From the NCBI GenBank assembly GCA_047601745.1, contig JASGIS010000001.1:310001-374000 (forward strand): DNA of 64,000 bases. Direction: 5' to 3'. This stretch comes from JAKPAM01 sp047601745. Lineage in GTDB: Bacteria; Pseudomonadota; Gammaproteobacteria; Burkholderiales; Burkholderiaceae_E. Position numbers and translations under genes: made by a program. A model generated the notes under the pieces. The model was given only the letters and a program-made list of their open reading frames with translations, did no database searches and was not told the origin of the DNA. Shown one piece after another: positions 35,364-43,762 of the stretch; positions within the stretch are counted from its first letter, which is position 1; each line of letters begins with the position of its first letter.

Positions 35364-35392
35364 AACCTATCGGGAAGGGTCGGCGATGTCAA
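35364..35392 (-). promoter_or_regulatory. Strong candidate sigma-70 promoter of the RND operon
   Basis: On the minus strand: -35 TTGACA (35387-35392, consensus), 17-bp spacer, -10 TAGGTT (35364-35369). Start near 35357. Between here and 35580 on the plus strand no further clear signal was found. Confidence 0.75.
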
Positions 35393-35579
35393 TCAAACCG
35401 ACGGCGATAAGCGGTTTCCGCTGTTGTCCGATGCGTTTTTAGCGGTGTTTCGCACGTCGCCGCAGCCGCCCGTCCCGAACCGACACCGATCGTCGGACCG
35501 CGCCTCGCGAGGCCCCGATCGGCTCCGAGAATCGACGAACAATGGTGCGCCCTCCCGGCGCCGACTGCCGATCACGACG

Positions 35580-36431
35580 ATGACGCCCCACCCCACTCCG
35601 CCCGTCTGGCTGTTCCGACTCGGTCACTGGTTCCAATCCTGCTCGAGCGCGCACGCGACGATCGGCCTGTCGGCGCTGGCGATGGGCAGCGCCGGCGCGC
35701 TGACCGCGCTGCTGGCGACAGGGCTCGCTGCGGACGGTCCGATCCTCGGGAGCAGCGCGGCCGCGGCGCTGGCCTGCGGCGCCATCGGTGCGCCGCTGGG
35801 CTGGATGACGCACCGGCTGCTGCGCGATCTGACCGCGACGCGCAGCGAACTGCTGGCGATGACCACGCACGACGCGACGACGCAGACGATGAACCGGCGC
35901 TACTTCATGCGGCGCGCGCAGGAGGCGATCGACCGGGCCGGCGCGCAGGCCGGCGCGCCCGAACTATGCGTCGTGCTGATCCGCATCGAGCGCTTCGACG
36001 AACTGGCCGACCGCCACGGCCGCGCGTTCGCCGACGACGTGCTGCGCGCGATCAGCGCCGCCTGCCTGCAGCAGTTGCGGGCGCACGATCTGTTCGCGCG
36101 GCACGGCGACGACGAGTTCGTCGGCCTGCTGCAATCGTCGCATCCGAACCTGGCCGAGATCGCGCTCGCGCGGCTGCGGCGAGCGGTCGACGTGCTGCAG
36201 CACGTCGATCATCGCGGCGCCACCGTGCCGGTGGCCGTCGGTTTCGGGATGGCGCGCATCGACTACGACGCCCGCTCGCTCGAACAGGCGTTGTCTCGCA
36301 TCGGCCAGCGGGGCGAAGCCCGGCGCGACGATGACCGGCCGGGCGGCGGCGGCGATCGCGCCGCGCTCGCGCCCGAACCGGCGGGCGCCGCCGCGCAGCG
36401 GCCGCTCAGGTCAGATAAGGCGCCAGCCTGA
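35580..36431 (+). CDS. Membrane protein with degenerate GGDEF domain
   Basis: 283 residues with two membrane helices (about 28-48 and 57-76) and a GGDEF-fold domain (about 92-255). The signature reads GDDEF (176-180) instead of GGDEF, and the usual D-x-F-K-x-x-N-D substrate segment is IERFDELADRHG, lacking the Lys and Asn. Diguanylate cyclase activity is therefore doubtful; it may bind GTP or act as a regulatory partner. The C-terminal 35 residues are Arg/Ala/Gly-rich. The end overlaps the convergent yggT-like gene by 26 bp. Confidence 0.8.
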   Translation: MTPHPTPPVWLFRLGHWFQSCSSAHATIGLSALAMGSAGALTALLATGLAADGPILGSSAAAALACGAIGAPLGWMTHRLLRDLTATRSELLAMTTHDATTQTMNRRYFMRRAQEAIDRAGAQAGAPELCVVLIRIERFDELADRHGRAFADDVLRAISAACLQQLRAHDLFARHGDDEFVGLLQSSHPNLAEIALARLRRAVDVLQHVDHRGATVPVAVGFGMARIDYDARSLEQALSRIGQRGEARRDDDRPGGGGDRAALAPEPAGAAAQRPLRSDKAPA

Positions 36432-36960
36432 AGATCGTCATCTGCACGAATTCGAGCAGCACGTAGATGATCAGCATCAGCACCATCGGCGACAGGTCGA
36501 CGCCGCCGATCAGCGGAACGATCTTGCGGATCGGCGCGAGGAACGGCTGCGTCAACTGATTGATCGTCGGCGCGATCGGCGCGTGCGGATTGACCCACGA
36601 CAGCACCGCCTGCAGGATCAGCATGCCGATCATCAGGTACAGCACCCACTCGATCAGCATGCTGACCGCCATCAGCAGCACGAAGCCGGGCATCGGCATC
36701 CGGCCGAGCAGCAGCATGTAGACGATCGCGATGACCAGCGCCAGCAGCACCGCGGCCAGCACGCTGGCCCAGTCGTTGTCGCGCGAGGGCGGCAGCACGC
36801 GCCGCAGCGGCTTGACGATCCAGTCGGTGACGGCGTTGACGAACTGGCTGATCGGGTTATGGGGCGACAGGTGGAACCGATAAGCCAACGCGCGCAGAAT
36901 GCAGGCGGTCGCCAGCAGTCCGCCGACCATCCTGATCACCAGCCACAATATGTCGGTCAT
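36406..36960 (-). CDS. YggT family integral membrane protein
   Basis: 184 residues made of two YggT repeats, each a pair of membrane helices joined by a short amphipathic stretch; FLAPIRKIVPLIGGVDLSPM is the family hallmark and FVNAVTDWIVKPLRRVLPP is the matching half in the first repeat. Function is unclear; relatives are linked to osmotic tolerance and to cell division and pilus biogenesis neighbourhoods. A GAGGG site precedes the ATG. Confidence 0.92.
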   Translation of the reverse strand: MTDILWLVIRMVGGLLATACILRALAYRFHLSPHNPISQFVNAVTDWIVKPLRRVLPPSRDNDWASVLAAVLLALVIAIVYMLLLGRMPMPGFVLLMAVSMLIEWVLYLMIGMLILQAVLSWVNPHAPIAPTINQLTQPFLAPIRKIVPLIGGVDLSPMVLMLIIYVLLEFVQMTIFRLAPYLT

Positions 36961-37077
36961 GAGCCCTCTTCCATGGTGACGCGAGGCGCCGGCTGACTAC
37001 CGCGCCCCCGCGTCGCGGAGCGGGAGGCCGTCGGCGACGGGCTCCCGGAAAGTCCGGGCGATTCTCGCATAAATGAA

Positions 37078-37108
37078 AATCCCGTATCGGGACTTCCGAC
37101 ACGGGATT
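37078..37108 (-). terminator. Rho-independent terminator after the AlgP-like gene
   Basis: Read on the minus strand: AATCCCGT pairs with ACGGGATT, with a smaller inner stem CGG/CCG in the loop, followed by TTTTCATTT. It lies 42 bp past the stop of the AlgP-like gene. Confidence 0.7.
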
Positions 37109-37149
37109 CGAGCGATCCGCGATCCGCCGGCGAACGGCGGATCGCGCGT

Positions 37150-37692
37150 TCAGGGCTTGTTGCCGGTCGGAAACGGCCAGGCCGCGGCCGGGTTCGACGC
37201 GGGTGCCGGCATGCTGACCGCCTTGGACGCCGCTGCCGACGCCGCGGGTTTCGCCGCTTTCTTCTTGGCCGCCTTCTTAGCCGCTTTCTTGGCGGCCGGC
37301 TTCTTCGCGGCGACCTTCTTGGCCGCTACCTTCTTCACGGCGGCCTTCTTCGCCGCGGGCTTCTTGGCGGCGACCTTCTTCGCCGTCACCTTCTTGGCGG
37401 CGGCTTTCTTGGCCGCGGGCTTCTTGGCCGCTACCTTCTTGGCGACGGGCTTCTTCGCCGCGACCTTCTTGGCGGCCGGCTTCTTGGCGGCGACCTTCTT
37501 GGCCGCTACCTTCTTGGCCGCGGGCTTCTTCGCCGCTACTTTCTTGGCAGCGACTTTCTTGGCCGCGGGCTTCTTGGCGGCGACTTTCTTGGCGGCCGGT
37601 TTCTTGGCCGCGACCTTCTTCACGGCCGGTTTTTTCGCGGCCGCTTTCTTCACGGCCGGTTTCTTGGCCGCTTTCTTGGCAGTGGTAGCCAT
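37150..37692 (-). CDS. AlgP/histone H1-like Lys-Ala repeat DNA-binding protein
   Basis: 180 residues, of which about 1-145 are repeats of K-K-V-A-A-K-K-P-A (nine-residue units, consensus VAAKKPAAK). The C-terminal 35 residues are neutral and end AAAWPFPTGNKP, the conserved end of betaproteobacterial histone H1-like proteins. It is expected to coat DNA non-specifically and shape the nucleoid; the related AlgP affects alginate transcription in Pseudomonas. AAGGAG lies 8 bases before the ATG. Repeat length varies readily between strains in this family. Confidence 0.92.
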   Translation of the reverse strand: MATTAKKAAKKPAVKKAAAKKPAVKKVAAKKPAAKKVAAKKPAAKKVAAKKVAAKKPAAKKVAAKKVAAKKPAAKKVAAKKPVAKKVAAKKPAAKKAAAKKVTAKKVAAKKPAAKKAAVKKVAAKKVAAKKPAAKKAAKKAAKKKAAKPAASAAASKAVSMPAPASNPAAAWPFPTGNKP

Positions 37693-38048
37693 CGCATCAA
37701 CTCCTTAAGACAAGGTTGCGTACGTCGGAAACCCGTGCATCGCGGCAGGCTCGGGCCGGCCGGAATCGACGTACGGGCTATTCATCGGCGCAAGCACGGG
37801 AATCGGCGGCCGCGAGGACGAGGCCTCGCGGCGTTCGGCGCCGACTGTTCCTACGCTAATGAATGGGGCACAAAGAAAACGCCGGTCCCGCGGATCACGG
37901 GCCGGCGCATCCTCGAATCGCACGATGGAGAAAGAAGGCGAGCCTGTCGACGGCACGCCGGAAGGCGTGGGCATCGGGCAATTGCTGCGCGAACGGGGCT
38001 CTGCGACTTCTCTCAATCCATCCTACCTTGTCGGCCGGAAGCCGAAGG
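37693..38048. other. Intergenic region between nrdB and the AlgP-like gene
   Basis: 356 bp. It contains the nrdB terminator candidate (37881-37906) and the ribosome site of the AlgP-like gene. No credible small gene; a 103-codon minus-strand open frame lacks a ribosome site and a protein-like composition. Confidence 0.6.
37881..37906 (-). terminator. Rho-independent terminator after nrdB
   Basis: On the minus strand GCCGGCCCG pairs with CGGGACCGGC (one bulged base) over a short loop, followed by GTTTTCTTTG. It lies about 140 bp past the nrdB stop and before the AlgP-like gene. Confidence 0.65.
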
Positions 38049-39296
38049 TCAATCCCAACTCAGCGTGCCACCGGTCTGATACTCGATGACGCGCGTTTCG
38101 AAGAAATTGCGTTCCTTCTTCAGATCGATCATCTCGCTCATCCACGGGAAGGGATTCTCCTCCGCCGGGAACAAAGGATCCAGACCGATCTGCTGAGCTC
38201 GCCGATTGGCGATGAAACGCAGATACGACTTGAACATCGATGCGTTCAGACCGAGCACGCCGCGCGGCATCGTATCCTCCGCGTAGCGATACTCGAGCTC
38301 GACGCCCTGCATGAACAGGCCGCGCACCTCCTCGCGGAACTCGGGCGTCCACAGGTGCGGGTTCTCGAGCTTCAACTGGTTGATCAGGTCGATGCCGAAA
38401 TTGCAGTGCATCGACTCGTCGCGCAGGATGTACTGGTACTGCTCGGCCGCGCCGGTCATCTTGTTCTGCCGACCCAGCGCCAGGATCTGCACGAAGCCGA
38501 CGTAGAAGAACAGGCCTTCCATCAGGCACGCGAACACGATCAGCGACTTCAGCAGCTTCTGGTCGTTCTCGGGCGTGCCGGTGACGAAGTTCGGATCGGT
38601 CAGCGTCTCGATGAACGGGATCAGGAACTCGTCCTTCTGACGGATCGAATCGATCTCGTGGTACGCGTTGAAGATCTCGCCCTCATCGAGGCCCAGCGAT
38701 TCGACGATGTACTGGTACGCGTGCGTGTGGATCGCTTCCTCGAACGCCTGGCGCAGCAGGAACTGCCGGCACTCGGGCGCCGTGATGTGGCGATACGTGC
38801 CCAGCACGATGTTGTTGGCGGCCAGCGAATCGGCGGTGACGAAGAAGCCGAGGTTGCGCCGGATCAGCCGGCGTTCGTCGTCGGTCAGGCCGTTGGGGTT
38901 CTTCCAGAGCGCGATGTCGCGGCTCATGTTGACCTCTTGCGGCATCCAGTGATTCGCGCACGAGGCCAGGTATTTTTCCCACGCCCACTTGTACTTGAAC
39001 GGCACGAGCTGGTTGACGTCGGCCGCGCCGTTGATGATCCGCTTGTCCTCGACGCGCACGCGCCGCGTGCTGGCCGCGGCGATCGCGCCGGTGTTGCGCG
39101 GCGCGCCCTGCACGGGCGGCTGCGCGATCTCGTCGACGGCGACCGGCGCGATGCGCGCGCCGCCGGACACGGCCGGGGCGGCGGACAGCGGCGACCTGAC
39201 GGCCGTCATCGGTGCGAAGTTTTCAGGCGCCAGCGAGGGCTTGGGGCTCATCGGTTTTGCCGGCAGCGCCGGCGTCACATCATCCCACGACAACAT
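38049..39296 (-). CDS. nrdB: Ribonucleotide reductase class Ia, beta (radical) subunit
   Basis: 415 residues. Start MLSWDD and end TLSWD are typical for the betaproteobacterial NrdB. Metal/radical residues fit the E-x-x-H-x3-Y spacing of E. coli NrdB: E187, H190 and the radical tyrosine Y194 in EEAIHTHAYQY, so this is a tyrosyl-radical type and not the Phe variant of Chlamydia. The N-terminal 75 residues are a variable linker. It has its own candidate promoter and terminator although nrdA lies directly upstream. Confidence 0.97.
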   Translation of the reverse strand: MLSWDDVTPALPAKPMSPKPSLAPENFAPMTAVRSPLSAAPAVSGGARIAPVAVDEIAQPPVQGAPRNTGAIAAASTRRVRVEDKRIINGAADVNQLVPFKYKWAWEKYLASCANHWMPQEVNMSRDIALWKNPNGLTDDERRLIRRNLGFFVTADSLAANNIVLGTYRHITAPECRQFLLRQAFEEAIHTHAYQYIVESLGLDEGEIFNAYHEIDSIRQKDEFLIPFIETLTDPNFVTGTPENDQKLLKSLIVFACLMEGLFFYVGFVQILALGRQNKMTGAAEQYQYILRDESMHCNFGIDLINQLKLENPHLWTPEFREEVRGLFMQGVELEYRYAEDTMPRGVLGLNASMFKSYLRFIANRRAQQIGLDPLFPAEENPFPWMSEMIDLKKERNFFETRVIEYQTGGTLSWD

Positions 39297-39369
39297 CTCA
39301 GATCCCGCCTCAATTCAGAGAGTTAACTGTTTGTCGCGCCGTGAGAATCCGCTGTTATCGACAAGTCGG

Positions 39370-39398
39370 ATCTTACGGCGGCTGTATTCTGATCGCAA
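39370..39398 (-). promoter_or_regulatory. Candidate nrdB promoter
   Basis: Minus strand: -35 TTGCGA (39393-39398), 17-bp spacer, -10 TAAGAT (39370-39375), about 65 bp before the predicted leader end. Moderate match; no NrdR-box-like palindrome was recognised here. Confidence 0.5.
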
Positions 39399-39535
39399 CG
39401 ATCACGAAACCGCGACTTGACAAGCGGTCGGCGAAGTCGGCGTTCTCGCAACACTTTGGTTTGCCGAACACCGACCGCCGCGCGCCTCGCATCACCGATT
39501 CGCGATCGCCTCCTTAGTGCATCGTCGCGCCTCGC

Positions 39536-42502
39536 CTACTGGCACGCCTCGCAGTCGGGCTCGTCGCCATGGAAGGTGGTCGCCATCAGCGGCTCTTCGC
39601 TTGCACGCGGCGCGCGCGACTGCGCCTGATACGAGAAGCCCGCGACGCTGCCTTCGGCGGCGACGGCGTTGAGCTGGCCGATCTTGTCCGTCGTCGACTT
39701 CTCGACGCTGGTGGCCGACAGCGTGCGCAGGTAATAAGTCGTCTTCAGGCCGCGCAGCCACGCGAGCAGATACGTGTCGTACAGCTTCTTGCCCGACGCG
39801 TTGCCCATGTAGATGTTCAGCGACTGCGCCTGGTCGATCCACTTCTGCCGGCGCCCGGCGCACTCGACGAGCCAGCCCGGCTCGATCTCGAACGCGGTCG
39901 CGTAGATCGCGCGCAGCTCGGCCGGGATCCGGTCGATCTTGGCCAGCGAGCCGTCGAAGAACTTCAGGTCGGCGATCATCACCTCGTCCCACAGGCCCAG
40001 CGCCTTCAGGTCGCGCACCAGGTACTCGTTGACGATCGTGAATTCGCCGGACAGGTTCGACTTGACGTAGACGTTCTGGAACGTCGGCTCGATGCACGCG
40101 GACACGCCGATGATGTTCGAGATCGTCGCGGTCGGCGCGATCGCCACGCAGTTCGAGTTGCGCATGCCGACGGCCTTGATCCGCTCGCGCAGCGCGTCCC
40201 AGTCGAGCGTCACCGACGCATCGACGTCGACCAGCGGCATCTCGGATCCGTCGGGCAGCGTCAGCGTGCCGCGCTGCTCGGCCAGCAGCGCGAGCGAATC
40301 CTGCGGCAGGATGCCGCGGTCCCACAGCGAACCGCGGAAGCTCGCGTAGCGGCCGCGCTCCTCGGCCAGTTCGGTCGACGCCCAGTACGCGAAGTAGCAG
40401 ACCGCCTCCATCGAGCGATCGGCGAACTCGACCGCGTCTTCGCTGGCGAACGGCACGCGCATCAGGTGCAGGCAGTCCTGGAAGCCCATGATGCCCAGGC
40501 CGACCGGCCGGTGCTTGAGGTTCGAATTACGCGCCTTGCCGACCGCGTAGTAGTTGATGTCGACGACGTTGTCGAGCATCCGCATGCCGGTGCGCACGGT
40601 CGCGCGCAGCTTGTCGTGATCCAGCACGTACGAGGTGCTGCCGTCGGCCGACTGGACCGGCTTCATGTGCGCGACCAGATTGATCGAACCCAGGTTGCAC
40701 ACGGCGATCTCGTTGGCGCTGGTGTTCAGCGTGATCTCGGTGCACAGGTTCGAGCTGTGCACGACGCCGACGTGCTGCTGCGGGCTGCGCAGGTTGCACG
40801 GATCCTTGAACGTGATCCACGGATGGCCGGTCTCGAACAGCATCGACAGCATGCGGCGCCACAGATGGACGGCCGGCACCTTCTTGTACAGCTTGTGCTC
40901 GCCGGTCTCGACCTTGTGCTCGTAGCGCAGGTAGGCCTGCTCGAACGCCTTGCCGACCTTGTCGTGCAGGTCCGGGCAGTCGGACGGCGAGAACAGCGTC
41001 CATTCGGCGTTGGCCATCACGCGCTTCATGAACAGGTCCGGAATCCAGTTCGCGGTGTTCATGTCGTGCGTGCGGCGGCGGTCGTCGCCGGTGTTCTTGC
41101 GCAGCTCGAGGAACTCCTCGATGTCCAGGTGCCAGGTCTCCAGGTACGCGCAGACGGCGCCCTTGCGCTTGCCGCCCTGGTTGACCGCGACGGCCGTGTC
41201 GTTGACGACCTTCAGGAACGGCACGACGCCCTGGCTCCGGCCGTTGGTGCCCTTGATGTGGCTGCCCAGCGCGCGCACCGGCGTCCAGTCGTTGCCCAGG
41301 CCGCCGGCGAACTTGGACAGAAGCGCGTTGTCCTTGATCGCTTCGTAGATGCCGTCCAGGTCGTCCGAGACCGTCGTCAGGTAGCACGACGACAACTGCG
41401 AGCGCTGCGTGCCGGAGTTGAACAGCGCCGGCGTCGAGCTCATGAAATCGAAGCGCGACAGCAGCTCGTAGAACTCGATCGCACGCCCTTCGCGGTCGAT
41501 CTCGTTCAGCGACAGCCCCATCGCCACTCGCATGAAGAAGACCTGCGGCAGCTCGATGCGCACCTCGTCGACGTGCAGGAAATAGCGGTCGTACAGCGTC
41601 TGCAGGCCCAGGTAGTCGAACTGCATGTCGCGCTCGGCGACCATCGCCGCGCCGAGCCGGCGCAGGTCGAACTGCTCGAGCCGCGGATCGAGCAGGCCCG
41701 CCTCGATGCCGCGGCGCACGTAGCCGGGGAAGTACTCGGCATAGCGCTCGACCATCGCCGCCTGGTCGACCTCCTCGCCGAGCACCTCCTTGCGGATCGT
41801 GTGCAGCAGCAGCCGCGCGGTGACCTTCGTGTACGACGGCTCCTTCTCGATCAGCGCGCGCGCCGACAGGATCGCCGATTTGAAGACCTCTTCGAGCGGC
41901 ACGCCGTCGTACAGGTTCTTGACCGTCTCGTCGACGACGGCCTGCGCGTCGACCGCGTCGCCGAGGTTCGCGCACGCCGAATCGACCAGCGCCCGCAGCG
42001 CGCCCAGGTCGAGCGGCCGCGTGACGTCGCCGTCGACGACGTTCAGCGTCGGATGCGCATCGCCCCCTTGCGACTTGGCCTTGGCGGCGCGCTCCTGCGC
42101 GCGCTTCTCGCGATACAGCACGTAGGCGCGGGCGACCTCATGCTCGCCCGAGCGCATCAGCGCCAGCTCGACCTGGTCCTGGATGTCCTCGATGTGGAAC
42201 GTGGCGCCGGCCGACTTGCCGCGCAGCAGCGCCGTGACGACCGCGCCGGTCAGGCGCTCGACCAGTTCGCGCACGCGCGCCGAGGCCGCGCCCTGCCCGC
42301 CGTTGACGGCCAGGAACGCCTTGGTGACGGCCACCGTGATCTTGGCCGGCTCGAAGCCCACCACCGAGCCGTTGCGGCGAATCACCTTGAAGTCGGCATA
42401 GGCGCGCGACTCGCTGCCGGATTCGTCCGCGCCGCCAGCGAGCGACGGGGGATGAAATGCCTGGGGGTTCCGCGAACCCGCCTGCTCTCCGATTCTTTGC
42501 AT
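39536..42502 (-). CDS. nrdA: Ribonucleotide reductase class Ia, alpha (catalytic) subunit
   Basis: 988 residues. ATP-cone allosteric domain near the N-terminus (about 37-140), then the ten-stranded barrel. Redox and radical cysteines are visible: QLSSCYL, NLCTEI (thiyl site) and AVCNLGSIN. The C-terminal tail ends EPDCEACQ, the swinging cysteine pair re-reduced by thioredoxin or glutaredoxin. AAGGAA lies 5 bases before the ATG. With NrdB it makes deoxyribonucleotides aerobically. Confidence 0.97.
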   Translation of the reverse strand: MQRIGEQAGSRNPQAFHPPSLAGGADESGSESRAYADFKVIRRNGSVVGFEPAKITVAVTKAFLAVNGGQGAASARVRELVERLTGAVVTALLRGKSAGATFHIEDIQDQVELALMRSGEHEVARAYVLYREKRAQERAAKAKSQGGDAHPTLNVVDGDVTRPLDLGALRALVDSACANLGDAVDAQAVVDETVKNLYDGVPLEEVFKSAILSARALIEKEPSYTKVTARLLLHTIRKEVLGEEVDQAAMVERYAEYFPGYVRRGIEAGLLDPRLEQFDLRRLGAAMVAERDMQFDYLGLQTLYDRYFLHVDEVRIELPQVFFMRVAMGLSLNEIDREGRAIEFYELLSRFDFMSSTPALFNSGTQRSQLSSCYLTTVSDDLDGIYEAIKDNALLSKFAGGLGNDWTPVRALGSHIKGTNGRSQGVVPFLKVVNDTAVAVNQGGKRKGAVCAYLETWHLDIEEFLELRKNTGDDRRRTHDMNTANWIPDLFMKRVMANAEWTLFSPSDCPDLHDKVGKAFEQAYLRYEHKVETGEHKLYKKVPAVHLWRRMLSMLFETGHPWITFKDPCNLRSPQQHVGVVHSSNLCTEITLNTSANEIAVCNLGSINLVAHMKPVQSADGSTSYVLDHDKLRATVRTGMRMLDNVVDINYYAVGKARNSNLKHRPVGLGIMGFQDCLHLMRVPFASEDAVEFADRSMEAVCYFAYWASTELAEERGRYASFRGSLWDRGILPQDSLALLAEQRGTLTLPDGSEMPLVDVDASVTLDWDALRERIKAVGMRNSNCVAIAPTATISNIIGVSACIEPTFQNVYVKSNLSGEFTIVNEYLVRDLKALGLWDEVMIADLKFFDGSLAKIDRIPAELRAIYATAFEIEPGWLVECAGRRQKWIDQAQSLNIYMGNASGKKLYDTYLLAWLRGLKTTYYLRTLSATSVEKSTTDKIGQLNAVAAEGSVAGFSYQAQSRAPRASEEPLMATTFHGDEPDCEACQ

Positions 42503-42662
42503 GGGACTTCCTTGTGTTCGGCTGGTTGGGGGGATCCGTGCGACGACCGGATCGATGCGCAGGAATCAAAGGGAAAAACGTCCCCGCGGCGACCCATCGA
42601 GCGCATGTCGATGCCGTTGCCGAACCACTACGGGTAGCGGGGTATCTGGTTCCGAGGCGCTA

Positions 42663-42691
42663 ATTCTAGGGTTTTGGCCTCGGAGCGGCAA
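42663..42691 (-). promoter_or_regulatory. Candidate nrdA promoter
   Basis: Minus strand: -35 TTGCCG (42686-42691), 17-bp spacer, -10 TAGAAT (42663-42668). Start near 42656 gives a leader of about 155 nt. Confidence 0.6.
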
Positions 42692-42959
42692 GTCGCCGGC
42701 GGGCTTGACGAGCACGCCGAAAAGGTGTCCGCCACCCCCTGCCGCCGCGGGTCCGGCACGCGGCTTTCATCAGCGTCGCGGCGGCGAGCCAGCATTGACG
42801 CGGGCCGCGGCGAAATTCGCGGTTCGTCAAGCGCTCGAACGCAACACGGCGAAGGCCATCGCGAACCGGTTCGTTGCGGCCGCCGATCGCCGCGGCGAGG
42901 CGTTCATCCAACGCAACCGGGGCACAAAGACCCTGCGGCCGTCGCAAGGTTGCGACGCC

Positions 42960-43070
42960 ATGCGATCGACGTATGCGATCGACGTATGCGATCGACGTCA
43001 CGCGATCGATGTCGTGCGATCGACGGCTGGCGATGATGGCCGGCGATCGATGAATGGCGATCGACGAGCA
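42960..43070. repeat. 14-bp tandem array (TGCGATCGACGTA type) downstream of ampD
   Basis: Eight units of 13-15 bp, the first three nearly identical, each centred on GCGATCGA. The array ends 26 bp from the ampD stop. Unit length is not a multiple of three, fitting a non-coding role. Confidence 0.85.
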
Positions 43071-43095
43071 GCGCTCTACGGACGGCGGACGCCGC

Positions 43096-43650
43096 TCAGT
43101 TGAGCGCGACCGGACGGCGCAGGCCGCAGGCGGCGATCGCTTCGAGGTAGCGCGGCCAGTCGAAGCACGGCCCCGGATCGACCTTGCGGCCCGGCGCGAC
43201 GTCGCTGTGTCCGGCCACGTAGCGCAGCGGATGCGCGGCCGCCAGCCGCCGCGTGAGCCGCGCGAGCCGGCGGTATTGCGCGTGCGTGAAGCGATGCTCG
43301 CCGTCGCCTTCGAGTTCGATGCCGATCGAGAAGTCGTTGCAGCGCTCGCGCCCCGCGAACGCCGACGCGCCGGCGTGCCACGCGCGCCGGTCGGTATCGA
43401 CGAACTGCAGCACGCGGCCGCTGCGGCGGATCAGGAAATGCACCGAGACCCGCAGCCCCTGCAGCGGCGCGAACGCCGGATGCGCGGCGACGTCCAGGCG
43501 GTTCAGGAACAGGTCGACGACCGCGTCGCCGCTGAAGCGGCCCGGCGGCAGGCTGATGTAGTGGATCACCAGCAAGTCGACGATCGTCGCGTCGGGGCGC
43601 GCGTCTTCGTTCGGCGACGCGTGGTGGTGGCAGCCGCTCAGCCAGGGCAT
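43096..43650 (-). CDS. ampD: 1,6-anhydro-N-acetylmuramyl-L-alanine amidase
   Basis: 184 residues, AmpD size. Zinc ligands are in LLVIHYISLP (first His), VSVHFLIRR (neighbouring core strand) and AGHSDVAPGRKVDPGPCFDW (second His and the catalytic Asp/Lys segment). It is a cytoplasmic enzyme removing the peptide from anhydro-MurNAc during wall recycling; it feeds Mpl (21751). Next to pilR-pilS as usual in Burkholderiales. Confidence 0.95.
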   Translation of the reverse strand: MPWLSGCHHHASPNEDARPDATIVDLLVIHYISLPPGRFSGDAVVDLFLNRLDVAAHPAFAPLQGLRVSVHFLIRRSGRVLQFVDTDRRAWHAGASAFAGRERCNDFSIGIELEGDGEHRFTHAQYRRLARLTRRLAAAHPLRYVAGHSDVAPGRKVDPGPCFDWPRYLEAIAACGLRRPVALN

Positions 43651-43671
43651 GCCGCGGCTCCCCCTCGCCGG

Positions 43672-43744
43672 CCGTTCGTCGGCCGACGAACGGTCGTCCG
43701 CCCGCCGGACCCCGATCGCGCGCCGTCCGTCGGCCGACGAACGG
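43672..43744. repeat. Two copies of a 22-bp palindrome between pilR and ampD
   Basis: CCGTTCGTCGG followed by its exact complement CCGACGAACGG at 43672-43693, and a second copy at 43723-43744 with one change (CCGTCC). Both are followed by TCG. They fill the 112-bp gap and may act as transcript hairpins or protein sites. Confidence 0.85.
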
Positions 43745-43762
43745 TCGATCGGCGGGCGCGGA

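Larger units (their letters stand above)
42503..43095. other. Long intergenic region between nrdA and ampD
   Basis: 593 bp. The part near nrdA holds its promoter candidate (42663-42691) and a leader of about 150 nt; the part near ampD is a 14-bp repeat array. Open frames here lack ribosome sites and protein-like composition. A 12-bp palindrome CGAACCGGTTCG lies at 42862-42873. Confidence 0.6.

Noticed and set aside
37705..38016. 103-codon frame between nrdB and the AlgP-like gene
   Set aside because: No ribosome site, overlaps the terminator hairpin, composition unlike a protein.
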